A DNA stretch of 64,000 bases from Microcyclospora pomicola (GCA_002786065.1 NHNY01000041.1:50668-114667), one strand, 5' to 3'. Positions 20,762-34,128 are shown, numbered from the stretch's first letter. The notes: generated by a model not told the origin, from the letters alone. Numbers and translations are program-made.

Positions 20762-23457
20762 TCAGTAGGCAGCGACCTCAGCTGCGTGAGGTGCCATGTT
20801 GGTGACGGTGTTGTCGGCGGTTGGCTCGGTGATCATGGTGTCTTCGAAGTCCGTGCCGCCTAGTGCTTGAGCGTGGAGTTTGAACGATTCGCCCATGAGT
20901 TTCGTGATCCTGGAGCATGTCAGTCAATACGCGCGGAAAGGAACATCGAGATGCTGCACTTACCCCCAAACCACGACCTCATCGATCATACTTCCCCACA
21001 ATCTTGCCACTGTCGAGCTGAGCTTTTGACCGAAGCCATCCACGGAATCGTCGTCGAACAGGTTGCGCAGTTTTTGGTACATAACCTGCTCCTCGTCACT
21101 GGCCGGTTCTTCATCGTGCTCCACCCGCCACAGCCACAGGCTCAGGATGACGATCAGGTCAAGACCGCACAGAGGATGTTCGATACTCCAGTTTGTCGCT
21201 GATGTCCTAGCCACCCACCGGATGCCTTGCATAGCAGCGACTTCAATGCACTCGAAGCAGTACTTGATAACGTTGAGCATTTCCTCGTCTCGCCTCACAC
21301 TATCCCGGGCAAGGGTCATCGCAGCGGCGACCTCGTAGGAATCGTGGTAGCGAAGAGCTTCTTGGATACTCTTGAGGTCGACCGACAGTCTGGCACGTGT
21401 GTTGCGGTACATGGCCATCGCGTTGAAGATCAGGGGATGACCTTTGTGAGGTGCGCTGAGCTGGACGACCAGTGTCTCAGGCTCACAAAGCTTGAGTGAC
21501 GTCTCCCAGCTCGCGAGAGCTAAGCGTAGCTTATATTCTGTGACCACGTCCTGCAATGCCTCGGGACTGCGCTTGTGGTACCACACCTCTAAGAAGAGAG
21601 CATTGATCATGACTCGCGTGGCAAAGGCACTGTATCGAGCATCTTTACCTTGGAAAAGGGTGTCATGAGCCTCTCTGAACGTGATGATGGTAGAGGCGGT
21701 CAAGCTTTCGATCCAGCTGTCGTTGTCCGTTGCCTCGAGGTTCCACAACGTCTCGGAGCTTGGCAGCTCGAGCGTATCAAACTCATTGAAGCTGATTGCC
21801 GGCGTGTGGTTATAGGTCAGGGTTAGTAAGCCAAAGAAGATATAAACGGCATAGTAGGTGCGTCTGCAGCCTTCATCTTCGATCCACTCCTCGTGACATG
21901 GTTGACGACCCTCACGAGCTTCGCTGCGGAGCTTGAGCTCATATCGATTTCCTGCGACCATGTTGGCCAACAAGCTCTTGATGGAACAAGCCCATTCCAA
22001 GCCTTTGGGGTCACCGCTCCAACTAGCGAAGCTCATGTTGAGCAGTGAGCTTTGCATCATCCAGAGAGGGCATTTGCGAGAGCTGAAATTGTCTTTCTTC
22101 TGTAGGAATTGAGTGACCAATACTTTGGAGGCAATATGCAGCATGTATGCTTGATCCTGCTCGAAAGTGTAAAGAGCGCCGATCGACAAAACAGACAGCA
22201 GCAGAGGGGCGGGAACTGTAGCTGGGTTGAACGAGGCCGGATGGAGAAACGGTAGATGATGATGAAAGTAGTTGAAGTACGTCGTCATGTACCGGTTGAG
22301 AATGGCAGTAGGTGGGAGGCGGAATGTATCAACGAGGGCTCCCTCACTGTCGCAATGACGGATGTTATCCATGATGCGGGCGACCTCTTCCTCGGTGGTG
22401 ATCTGAGGTGACTTGGCCATGGTGCATTGCTGTGGCGGGCCTGGCGATCGTCGGTAGTCAACAGGCGAGACTGGGCCCATCATCGATGGGAAGGGCGAGA
22501 GTGCGCCCGGCGTGCCCATGCCACCCATCATGGCAGATGAAGTAAACGACGGTAGTCCGTCTTGTAGACTGTGGGTTCGTTCCATCAATGGAGGCAATGT
22601 GATGGATCCAGACGTGACGGAATGATTGCTCGGGTACGGCAGTCCTAGATCGTGGTGTTGGTCCAGGCTGGACGTGATGGACGAGGGCTTCGGCTGACTG
22701 ACATTCTGCGGCAGCATCGTGTCCCAGCCTTGCATCTGCGGCAGAGTCATCGAGCCTGGGTACGGCATGGATGGTTCCATCAAGTGAGGTCCATCAGCTG
22801 TGATGTGTGGTTCCGTGTTGATGGCGCCGACATCTTGGTCGGCGGCCTTCTGGTGGAAGTTAGCCATCAGCATGGCAGCCTGTTCGACACCAAACATCTC
22901 GTTCCCATCACCAAATTGCTCGAGAGAGGTATCATCAAGCTCGGGTATCTTTTCTGTGGTCGGAGGGCCGGTAGGGGAGGCTTTGCTGGCGCTGGTGTTG
23001 CGTCGCTTCGAGTCACTCTGCAGAGGCACACCGCCGTCCTTTGCGTGGACGGTGCGGTCGTGTCGCAGCAACAAGTCCCGACGGACGAATGTGCTGCGAC
23101 ATTTCTGGCACTTGAAAGGTCTTTCCTTGGTGTCTGTGTAGATGGCTGATGGTCAGTATACTTGTCCTCGATGTATCTTCAACCCCGCCAGCCCACTTTG
23201 CGCGTCGACTCGTTCGTCGCGTTGACAGCTCCAGTGCCCCGCCACGCAGATCGGTCGGCAGATAAACGTGCAGAGAGGTACTTACGTGAGCGTTCGTGTC
23301 GAGATCTATGCTCGGATCGCGAGAATGCGCGATTGCAGAACTGGCACTTGTATCGTTTCTCCTTCTCGCTCTTCTCGACTCCTGCGCCCGAGGCTTTGCG
23401 GGTAGCCGTCGGCGAGACAGGCGAGGCAGAGGTCATGGCGCCGGCGACGGTGGACAT
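20762..23457 (-). CDS. C2H2 zinc-finger transcription factor with fungal MHR domain
   Basis: Three exons: 23457-23286, 23133-20964 and 20909-20762, 829 residues. Introns are 152 bp (GTAAGT...ACACAG) and 54 bp (GTAAGT...CCAG). The first intron sits inside the linker between the two fingers, and splicing recreates HERSHTKERPFKC, the classic C2H2 linker. Finger 1 is KCQFCNRAFSRSEHRSRHERSH, quoted in part as CQFC...H-x3-H; finger 2 is CQKC...HDRTVH. A serine/proline-rich region follows. From about residue 320 there is a fungal-specific transcription factor domain with LNRYMTTYFNYFHHHLPFLH, typical of Zn2Cys6 proteins but here linked to C2H2 fingers as in yeast Adr1/Rsf2 or fission yeast Klf1. The final exon adds 49 residues. 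Its target genes cannot be read from the sequence. Confidence 0.9.
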
Positions 23458-26400
23458 GTTGAATGCGCTGATGGAATTGTCCGGATGAGAGCGACGGGGC
23501 GTCTCGTTCGATCAGCGACCTCAGTATTGTTAATGTTTGGCGATGGTGATCGATGATGAGGCGGAGAACGGCGTCTGGTCGTTCGCGGTCATAGAGGGCA
23601 CAGCGGCGCACTTGGCTGGTTCGCCAAGGGGTGGACTGGAGATGCGTGATGTCGAGCGGACCACGGTGATGGTGTCGGCGATGATGCAGGGGAAGATGAT
23701 GCGCGGCGATGGTGATGCTGTGGTGAAGGAGGGTTGGAGGGGTGTGGCATAAAGGAGATCGATGAAAGAAGCAGCGGGGGACAGTTCTGAGAACGCACGA
23801 CCGCCTCCCACACGCCTAAGTTAGCTTCACGGCGGAACCTTTCTGCCTTACTGTACAGTGCAGCATTATAACACGCTTTGCAGACCCGATATTCCAATCA
23901 TATAGCTTGGCTGCATGCAGTAATGCTGATGGGTGCGCATCTCTGCACTAGTTCCGGCTGTACGACGACCGCCATCTGCACGATTCACACTGGGCGTCCG
24001 TCTTCATGCGCTTCCACAGGTGAGGATCAGCCTACGCCAACTACCGCAACTCTGCCCATACTCATGCCGTGCCACCGGCAAATAGAATATTTCTACATAC
24101 ATGCATCATGCTTGTTGAACAGATGCAGCTCGTTGGGCGAACCTCGCACGTGCTTCTCTTATCGACATGTACGCCCCTCCATGATTGCGTAGGAAGCTGA
24201 AGTCGGCGCATCGCGACATGAAGAAAAAACTGCAATCGAGACTCTAACATTCACACCGACCGCCTCGCGGCGCCCCACCGATCATGCATGTGCAAGGTAT
24301 CTCTTCTGTGCATGCACCGAACATCCTCACCGCCACAGCTGACGAAAGCGTCAGCCAGGCTGTTGAGATCAGAAGCCCGACTCGCGCCCTCCAAATCATA
24401 CCAGACGGCACGCATTCGGATGCTGCATCTTGGCCACGGCACTACAAGAATCGCATATCATCAAACACAAACCCCTCGCCCCTGCCACTCCCTTTTCCTG
24501 TCCAGATGTCTGAGTTCCCCTTCTCTCATCATCGCATCCCGCCCGGCCGCACGTCATTCACTGCCGGAAGTGCAAACGCTCGCCCGGCCGGCGGGACATG
24601 AGCCAGCTCCCACTTCTAAGCGGTCTGCGCGCAGCACTATCCCAAGCTTGAGTTCCGGCGGCGGCAAGGTTTGCACCCAAACACACTTTATGCTTACCGC
24701 CGCTCGTCTCTGACCTTTGGCATCCCAGTATCTTGCATACTACAAAAGCATCGCATGACCCCTCTCCCCAATGGTAGGTTGCGAGTCCTTCGACTGTCCA
24801 TCGTCTCCGGACATTGCGTGCACAGCACAGACTTCTCATCAACCAGTGCGATCGTCTGATCTTCGGGCCCAGCGCCTTGTTCCTGGCAGCCGGACGTTTG
24901 CGCTATAAGAGCGGGCTGCCGGCCGGGGAAGCAGAGAAGCGTTCCTAGCGTCCGGATCCGTCTGACATGGATGATCCTGCGACATGTCTGGCGTCGTAAT
25001 CGGCAGCGTGGTACTGTATTATACATGTTCGTATCGACAGCAACGGACAGGTGTTCGATACGAATCGTGGGGCCACCGAGACACATGTGGCATATGGCTC
25101 GCACATCTAATGGGATAATAATGTCCCTGTGGCCCCTTGCTGCGACCGCACAATTTTCACTCGTTTCATCTTCAACTTTCCTTGCCAACAAATTGATCAG
25201 CCGCTCGCGGCGCCCGCCACGTTTTCTCCTTTGACGGAGAATTATATTTTGTGCACGGTCCCTCAATCTTCCTTTCGCACATTGGCCAGCTATCAATCCC
25301 CTCAGTTGCACTTCACCCTCTCCTACTGTCTTCGCGTGGCCCGTCATGATTCGAATCGGACGAAGCAGAGGCAAAGGGAAGCCCCAGTTGGTCAATCGCA
25401 CGGGATCATGGCGGAACAACAATTTGTCTCTAAGTTGCAGACGGAGATGAGCAGCCTAGAGACCATACCGGGCGGGGCGTGCCTATGTGCGGCTCCCACG
25501 CAACGTGGTGGACGAACAAGGTGTGATGGCCTGACCTCACGCCGTACACGCCTCCAGTAAGCGACAGGATGTGGGATGGGCATGAGATCGGTTCCTGTGG
25601 CATCGAACGTATCAGACTCCAAGGTTTCAGCACACGTTCGATCCTCGCACCCGTGTCTTGCGGAAAGAGGCTTGATTCTGCGTAAAGGTAACGTGCCTGG
25701 CCGGTATGTTATGTGACAAGCTGGATCCCCAAGTCGCATAAGGCGGCATGTCGGAAACCATTTCGTAATCACACGTTGCTTGCCCGGGTGCCCGTTCCTT
25801 TGCCTTATCAGAATATATGTCCGCGCCGGCACCGCTAATGCAAATCCGTTGTGAATGCTTCAAGGAGCAATATTCACATGTTTCTATCGAGCATTGCCCA
25901 TTAAGTGCTCGGGTACTCCCTACATCATCAGGTCCTCGGTAATAAATGGTTGCGATCCTTGCGGAGTTCTGCTCTCGAAACATACTACTAAACGACTCAT
26001 CAGCTTGGCAAATCAATTTCTCATTTGTAGCAAACTAGCAATGCTAAGTTGAGCGGGCTTCGAATAGAGTTGGTCGGCGGCTCTCGCGTGGAAGCTGGCT
26101 GCTGGCCTCCGCATGTCCCGAGTGACAGGGAGGTCGGTTGGTGCTCCTAGTGGATGTGCGGGCTGGGTACAATGTGCCGTGGTGGGGCAATATTCTCGAT
26201 CACATCCTGGAGTTTCGTTCATTTCACCGTTGATCCGTTCTCTTGTTGCTTACTCAACGACGACTATGAAGATGACTACAATCGATCATGATGCGAGACT
26301 CTCCATGTCCGCGGACGTACAGTGGTGGTGCCACGGTGCCACCTCTCTGTGACACTCCATCTGGTGTCGTATCTTCAAGGTAAGGTATACGGTACGACCG

Positions 26401-27815
26401 CTTACTTCCATGTCTAAGTGCTGCTAGATATGAATCAGGGTCAGACACTGGATATATGTGGAAGCAATTCATCTCAGACGTGTACTCCCAACCACTGAAA
26501 GTGCTTGACTATGTCGAATCGATCATCCTGTATCCCATGTTAGGTAGTGTAGACACCATTTCAGCAGAACAGCACTGTACTCGCAGGTAGGTAAGTGTCA
26601 AACAACGGACCTCGTAAGAGCGTCTCGGGTTGTGCATAAGATCGTTCCATCGTCAAATCCTTTCTTGTGCTCGAGGAGGAACATCACGGCCGATCTAGTA
26701 GCTGGCCATATATAGATATCACTCAGTCTATGTCTGTCTTCTTCTAGCAGATTCAGGAGGTGATGCTGCCAGACTACTGGCAAGCTGTGATCAACGAGGT
26801 ACTGTCAAGACCTCCACGCTGCCCGCCTGGGAACGATAAGACTTCCTGTATGTTTGCAAGGTGAACAACACAATTGTTTACTCCATTCTTAGCATCCTGG
26901 CTTGGGGCTAACAGTAGAAGTTTGCCGCAAAAACAAACGCGGATTTCGCACAATTTGCTTCACTATGGCGCACCTAAGCTGTGTTCTATCGCCTCATAGA
27001 AACTGTCTATGCAATAGCATGCAACCCTGCCTACCCAAAGCCAGCCACTCATGCGTAGGCGCATCGTGCCCTGACATATAGGACGGGGCTCGGACAGTGC
27101 ATAGGTGTCGTAGACTTGTAGTAGTAGCGGAGGTGGACTATAGTAGCACCCGCAGGAGCACATCACCAAGAACAATCGATGCGATGCATCCCTTGCCCAG
27201 TATGGCAGCAAGCAGACGCAAGTAAGTTCGCTTCGGGACGGTCTGTACAAGTTACTCAACCGCAGTCGACGAATCGAGGTGCAGCAACTGAAGTAGGATC
27301 CATCAGGCCTCGCCGCGGCATCTTCTGGTCGGCTGGAGTAGATTGGTACTTGTACTCTAGGTACACTGCGGTACCTCCAGTCCAGTCACAATCCAACCCC
27401 ACCACGTGATTGGCAAAACCAATGCCCTCACATGCTGGCGCTTGTGGTTCTCCCTCCATGACCAATCACTGAGGGGAGCGTCGTCCTCCTCCTACAGAGA
27501 CCTACCTATGCCTCTGCTGCCGACTTGACGAAACATATGTGACGACCGGTACTGGCCTGCAAGTCCGCATGCTGCACCAGCGTGGTGGCCACGACTCCGC
27601 CATCGCCGCTGCTCAGCCGGACGCAAGGTGGACTTTCAGCGCACTTGTCCAATACTGCAGTTGATGCGCGGTCGGAGGAGATTGTATGACTGCACCCGCG
27701 AGCGAGCAACACTACATTCACCGGAGTCGCGACCAACGCGTAGATCGCCAGGTTTAGAAAATCGTCTCCAGTGAGGAATCCGTGTACGGCCGGCAACCTC
27801 GCCCAACGAGCTACG
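23458..27815. promoter_or_regulatory. 4.4-kb gene-free divergent region
   Basis: This is the longest gene-free host stretch in the window, between the starts of the C2H2 factor (-) and the CDC25-like gene (+). Open frames up to 242 codons exist (for example 24694-25422 on the minus strand), but they lack ATG starts or have arginine/cysteine-heavy, random-looking composition. Palindromic GGTACC/TAGGTA words cluster near 27340-27380. I see no tRNA, repeat family or transposon relic. Long upstream regions are common for fungal developmental regulators, and unannotated non-coding transcripts could sit here. Confidence 0.5.
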
Positions 27816-30800
27816 ATGAACGTTTCACCTCCCGGCACGCTGTATGTGCGCGCACTCTACGATTACGATGCCGACGACCGCACGAGTCTGAGTTTTCGCC
27901 AGGGCGACATTATCCAGGTCATCACACAGCTGGAAAGTGGATGGTGGGATGGTGTGATACATGGAGTCCGGGGCTGGTTTCCGAGCAACTACTGCGCAAT
28001 GGTGCAGCCACCTTACGATGACATCAACGGGAATAGCTTCGTCCGAGATACAGGTGATTCGGAGACGGAGGAGTCCGAAGGCGAATATAGTGAGCATGAG
28101 GAGCGGCTCACGAATGGTGGGCCAGCCTCGAATCATGCTAGGGTTCCAACTACGCAAGAGGAGGCCGCGTTCTGGATACCTCAAGCTACGCCAGATGGAA
28201 GATTGTTCTACTTCAACACGTTGACGGGGGAAAGCACTATGGAGCTACCTCTGGAGGCCCCCACCTCTGTGAATGAAACCGGCCCCCGCGATAGAACGAA
28301 TGTCTTCATACCGGATCAGACGCGACCGCCTGCGGAACTTGCGGCAGGAGTGTACAGGCGCGACGAGGAGTCCGATTACACCTCAGCGTCAGAGGTTGAG
28401 GACACCTCTGTGCGACGTGGCTCGCAAATCTCAGGCGTATGTTTTGACCCTCTTCCACTTCCCCCTCACGATGTGATCATTTTCACTGACACAGATCCGG
28501 CAGCCCCGGCGACGTCGCTCTCGCGTCTCTAACGGCGTGTCTCCTGCCACATCGACAGACTCATTGAGTGTGGCGTTCCCCATGACCGACTCGCGCACAA
28601 ACTTGTCAGATGCAACCTCTGCGCAGTCATTTTCACAGATGCAGCAGGGCATACCACCAATTGGTACCACTATGAACTCATTCGCCAACGCTTCAGTACC
28701 TAGCGGAGCCACTGTTCCGCTTATCTCGCATCGCCTGTTCGATGATGCGCAGACCTCCCCATTGACCTGGGACTATCTGGTCGAAGACATGCGACGCGCC
28801 ATGCAAAGATATCGAGAAGTGATCAACGATGACGATCGATCTGAATTCGTAAGGAAGGCCGAGGACATCTCGGATCATCTTCGATTACTGCTCGCTGCCG
28901 GATCTGGCACAACCGACAACCACTCAGGCAACCCATCGATCATCTCCACCAACAAAGCCCTCTATCCACACTTCCGAGAGATGATGTCGCGGTTCTCGAA
29001 GCTCGTCCTGTCTTCCCATATTGCTGCGGCAGACTGGCCTGCTCCGGACTCTATTCAGAAATGTTTGCAAGAAGCCGATGGTGTCTTGCATGGAGTCTAT
29101 GGGTTCGTAGAGGTGGCTCGTCAGCAGAGAGGAGAAGAGATTCCCCGCTTGACCCCAGGATTCGTTAGCGGAAGCAGAAATGCTGGTAATTGGCAAAGCA
29201 ATGGACTAAACTCCAAGGACGCTATCACTTCGATGTCATTCATGGATGACGAACCAGACACGTATACCGAGCCGACAGCAGCACTCGACCCGCAGCTGGT
29301 GGAGCGCATGGATGATCTGAAGAAAATGATTATTTCTAGCATTCGACGAATCGACGAGCATCTTGTGCTCAGAGAGAAGCTCATCACGCCAGCACGACAC
29401 GAACAGATCGGTGACGCAATCTGTCGTGCGGGCGGTCAGGTCTTGGAGGTGTGTCGCCCATACATGTCAGCTATTGAGTCGATCAACTTGGCACCTCTGG
29501 GCTCTGCTTTCACCAGTCCGCAACTCAACGACTTCGCGGAACACAAACAAAAGTTATACGACAACACGTCAGATCTGATGGTAGCATGTCAGGCTGTTGC
29601 GGGACCACTCGCGGACGAATGGGCTGAAGTCAGAGGTCCGTCGTTGGAAGAACGGCTGAATCGTGTGAGCATCGCCGGCCGAGATTTAGAAACCGCAGTA
29701 TCTCAGATCGTTTTCTCGTTGCAGCTTCTGTCGGAGCTGATGCCTCAGAATGCCATTGAGAAGGATGCACAGAACCGCGGATCCGTCCAACAGCATTCGC
29801 GGGACGACTCAAAGAACATCCAGAGATCGAGTGTCATCCCTGCTGGGCAATCAACATCCGTTGCAGAGGGCGAGACTGTTGGAGTGGATCCGGTCGTGGC
29901 CATTCAGCAGAACAGCGAGAATGCTAGAGTCAATCGCTTTTTCGGTGAAGCTCCGCCAGCCACTCTGCCGGCCAGAGATCTGGAAGAAATGCCCGATTAT
30001 CTTCGACTTGACCATGAGAATGAGATGGCCTATGACACGAAAGCGAAGCCTCCGATCCTACGTGGCGGCACTTTGGTTGGGCTGGTGGAGCAGCTGACAA
30101 GGCATGATCGTCTAGACTCACCATTCAACAATACGTTCCTGCTCACCTATCGATCTTTCACCACCGCGCCTGAGCTTTTCGAGCTTCTTGTCAAGCGCTG
30201 GAGTATTCAGCCGCCGTACGGACTTGGTGGCACTGAATTGCAGACCTGGGTAGACAAGAAACAAAAGCCTATCCGATTCCGAGTGGTCAATATTCTGAAA
30301 TCCTGGTTCGATAATTACTGGATGGAAGCCAACGATGATGCCAGTCAGCAGCTCATGGGGCGGGTCTATGCTTTTGCAAAGGATACCGTGCAGTCAACGA
30401 GCACGCCGGGAGCTGGGCCGCTCATGACGGCTATCGAGCAGAGAATGCGAGGACAGGATGCATCAAGCAAGCGATTGATTCTCACGCTGAGCGCACAAAA
30501 CCCAAGTCCGATCGTCCCCAAGAACATGAAGAAGCTCAAGTTTCTCGATATCGACGCTCTGGAGTTTGCCAGACAGCTGACGATCATCGAATCGAGACTG
30601 TACGGAAAGATCAAATCCACGGAATGCTTGAACAAGACGTGGCAGAAGAAGCTGCAGCCTGGTGATCCCGATCCCGCAGAGAATGTGAAAGCATTGATCT
30701 TGCATTCCAACCAACTCACCAACTGGGTGGCGCAGATGATCCTGACCCAAGCCGACGTCAAACGGCGCGTGGTGGTCATCAAGCACTTCGTCAACATCGC

Positions 30801-31381
30801 TGACAAGTGTCGCTCGCTCAACAACTTTTCATGTCTCACTTCGATCATCTCCGCTCTCGGCTCGGCGCCGATTCACCGCCTTAGTAGGACGTGGGCGGGA
30901 GTCAATGCGAAGACCACGGCGGCCTTGGAATCCATGAGGAGCTTGATGGGCAGCACGAAGAACTTCCTGGAGTATCGTGAATCACTGCACAAGGCGAACC
31001 CTCCCTGCATTCCCTTCTTCGGCATCTACTTGACGGATCTGACTTTCATCGAGGACGGTATCCCGTCGATCATCAAGAAGACCCAGTTGATCAACTTCGC
31101 GAAGCGTGCCAAGACCGCGGAAGTCATTCGTGACATTCAGCAGTACCAGAATGTGCCATATGGCTTGCAAACGGTGAACGAGTTGCAAGAGTATATACTG
31201 CGCAACATGCAGAGCGCGGGCGACGTTCATGAGATGTACGAGAGATCGCTGCAGGTGGAGCCGAGGGAACGAGAGGACGAGAAGATTGCAAGGTAAGGTG
31301 TCCCTGTCATGTTTACAGCTTCTGGGCAATGCTGATAGCTTTCGTAAATGCAGACTGCTGTCCGAATCGGGTTTCCTATAG
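27816..31381 (+). CDS. cdc25: CDC25-type Ras guanine nucleotide exchange factor (SH3-WW-RasGEF)
   Basis: Three exons: 27816-28436, 28495-31292 and a last exon of only 28 nt at 31354-31381, giving 1,148 residues. The ATG at 27816 is the first in frame. Introns are 58 bp (GTATGT...ACAG) and 61 bp (GTAAGG...GCAG); the last adds the conserved-looking ending ARLLSESGFL. The SH3 domain spans residues 9-64 (ALYDYDADD...GWFPSNYC). A WW domain lies at about 119-146 (FWIPQATPDGRLFYFN...). RasGEF_N is near 725-850 and the catalytic RasGEF domain near 890-1125 (LDIDALEFARQLTIIESRLY, then NFSCLTSIISAL). The enzyme loads GTP on Ras, upstream of adenylate cyclase/PKA and MAPK signalling. The SH3 could tether it to membrane or cyclase complexes. 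Confidence 0.94.
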
Positions 31382-32494
31382 TGGAAGAGTAATTTCTATG
31401 ACTTGTCTGAGACGTGGCGAGCGCCATAAGTCGCAGACTGGTTTCTCGAGATCTGATCCCAAGGCATTTATACACGAAGACCAACGAACGGGAAATATAA
31501 CGACCATTCCACTTCATGTCGACCTCTACTACGATCTCTTCGCGCAATGATGTCTGATTTCAATGCTCGGCGTACCAGGTGAGTAATTCGAAGGGCACAG
31601 TCATTAGGGAAGGTTTCCGGGCGTTACAGGCGGGGGGCGGGCTATACTCGACTTCCACTTCTTGTTCTTATTCATTCTATTGCTTCTCTACGCGGGATGG
31701 GCAGTGTGTCGCGAGGTGCCGTCTTGCAGACTGCCGCGCTTGCTGGGTGCATGCAGTACATTCATTATCCTTTGGTCCTCGGGCCCATACAGCCGTTATC
31801 TTGCTATTGCGTCAATGGCAAGGGAGTCATGATGGAACTGGCAGGAAGGACAGACAGGCAACAATGAAATGCGAAAGATTCAAGGATGGAGTGCGCTGCG
31901 GGTGTCCGCTCTGTCTAGAAGATTGCGTGCCTAACACGGAGTTTGCCCTGCACGGCAGCGATACATTCATGTGAGTGGAAAAGCCAAACTGTCTCCCAAG
32001 ACCACTACCTCGTGCATAGAATGTCTCATACTCGACGCCGTTTCTCAAGTCATGTCTCAGTCCTCGTCAGATGTCCGAAAGACCGTCTGTTGTACCGTTT
32101 GCGCGTGCACCTCCGAGTTTCCGTCTGCAACACAGCTGTACTTCGCTTGCCGGTATCCGTATTGTTGTACGACTGCTGGGGTTTGGGACAGACACAGTCT
32201 CAGGGAAACGAGTGTGTTTGCTTGAGACAACGCGTTTGCTAGTAACTCACAATCACCTGATCAAAGCAGGTAAACAGACAGGAGCCTAATGGACCTGACC
32301 TTACTGGCGCACAAGCTGCTTTTCCAAACACATAACAGATTCTCATGCACGCTTACGTTACCCCTTGCTTGTCCTACACTACTAAGCCTAGTCCAACGGA
32401 TCGTGGTACTCACCAGCTTCACCATTACGAAGCGCATGAGCGGACTCATCCATAGTACAGTCTGCAACAGCAATCTCGAGGCACACCCGTCGCC
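31382..32494. other. intergenic region
   Basis: 1.1 kb between the RasGEF and the GH16 gene, both on the plus strand; presumably 3' UTR and the GH16 promoter. No coding content recognised. Confidence 0.45.
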
Positions 32495-33724
32495 ATGCTG
32501 CTGCTGCTGTTCGTTCTTCTTCTGTTGGGCCGGACGGTGCTGGCCACATGCGAGTGCGGATATGTCGTCAATAGCACCGCGGATGCGCAACATCAGGTCT
32601 TCACGGATGTCATCGAGACGGACTTCCAACATGGGAACGATGTCACTTGGTCCAGTCAAGCCGGGCATGCGTGGCAGGTAGGTCTATGGTACATGTCTCA
32701 TTTCGAGGAACGTACGAATGGACGGCAACTTTGTTGATTACATGCTACCAGTGATGCCGGTACAAGAATACAATGTTTCAGCCTCCGCAGCGCGAGGTCC
32801 GTTCGGCAAAGCCGCACAGATTGGGAATGTCATCCTGAACCACGGAAACGACTCCTCCGTGGCCGGTGATCTTGGACTTCAGCTGTGGGTACGTAGCGAC
32901 CTCATCTCGTACGGTGCTGATCAGCTGGTCCCCATGGCCGAGCTGGCGAGCACACGTAACGACATCCTCTACGGCTCATTCCGCTCCACCATGCGCACGA
33001 CGCCTGTCACCGGGACGTGCGGTGCGGCCTTCTTCTACCACAACGACAGTCAGGAGGTTGATATGGAGATCCTTTCAAGGCAGCAGTCCACATCTGGCGG
33101 TGCGGTGCAACTTGTAGTACAATCTCCTTCGTCGGTCAGAGCAGGATTCAACGCCGCCAACTCCAGCAGTCTGATGGATAATAGTCTTGCCTCCCCACCC
33201 TCGATGGGTTTCACAGAGTATCGCTTCGACCGGCTGCCGGACCGGGTAGACTTCTACACCAACGGGACATATCAGTGGAGCGTTTACGACAGCATACCGA
33301 ACTCACCAGGGCAGATCCATCTGAGTCATTGGTCGAACGGAGATCCGTAAGATTACGTGTTATTAGCAACCAGGATCTACGTCTTTACTGACCTGGAATC
33401 AGGAATTGGTCGGCTGGTCCGCCGCAGCAAGATGCTGTCCTCACTGTCAGCTCGGCGAAAGCGTACTTCAACACGTCGTTGCAAGATAGACAGGCAGTCT
33501 TCACCGCTGCATGTGCCAGCAGTCGTGATCAGATCTGTATGGCCAACGGTCCTGATTCGACGCGGACTGGAGCTGCGGCTTCGACAAGCTCATATTTGCC
33601 AGCAACGACAAGTTCGAGCTCGGGGAGTATACCACGGTACCACAGCTCAAGTGGATGGACGAAACTGACAGGTTGGGTCGCATTGTACGAGGCTACTCGG
33701 TGGGTAGTGATCACTCTCGATTGA
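32495..33724 (+). CDS. secreted GH16-family glycoside hydrolase
   Basis: Signal peptide MLLLLFVLLLLGRTVLA, then CECGYVVNSTAD, the start seen in secreted fungal GH16-like proteins. Later comes the catalytic ExDxE motif (EVDMEIL, near 33055), in a concanavalin-like beta-glucanase fold, and GQIHLSHWSNGDPNWSAGPP over the second splice. Exon 2 ends at 33346 and exon 3 runs 33403-33724 across a 56-bp intron (GTAAGA...TCAG). The first junction is problematic: the good donor GTAGGT at 32678 is in phase 0, but every AG before the conserved YNVSASAARGPFGK is in phase 1. A donor at 32682 (GTCTAT) with the AG at 32751 or 32766 restores frame and gives about 362-367 residues. The tail is serine/threonine-rich, with no clear GPI signal. 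Family activity is on beta-1,3/1,4-glucans or cell-wall cross-linking. Confidence 0.78.
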
Positions 33725-34128
33725 TATGGGATATACACCGGCGCGGCATCTGGCCGGTCATACGTCTATTCGTTGGTCAGAAGCAGGTTTGATGTCTTAC
33801 AGAAGTCTCTGAATCTACAGTAGGTAGGTAGCCAAGCAAATCACGCAGAGCTATACGTCAAGTGTTTGCGCGATCTGTACATCTGACAGCCAGCTCATGT
33901 GCCCCATAGCATGTCGTCCATGTGCAACCTCACGCCGCTGTGTTTTCTTGATGCCACGCCATGATTGACGCGGGTTACGCTCTGCGGTATACGCACATGC
34001 TGCTGAACGATCGCGAACCCCTTCATGTAACTTACAGCCAAAATACTTGATCCAGGCGACTGCTTTCGCGCGCGGACGAGCTAATGAGATCCTTACATCT
34101 TCCACTGACCTCGGTCGAGATCACTATC
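33725..34128. other. intergenic region
   Basis: 404 bp between the GH16 gene and the hydrolase-like gene on the same strand. A missed short first exon of the latter could lie here (see its entry); otherwise nothing. Confidence 0.4.

Noticed and set aside
24694-25422. 242-codon minus-strand open frame in the large gene-free region
   Set aside because: No ATG at its start, arginine/cysteine-heavy random composition and no motif.
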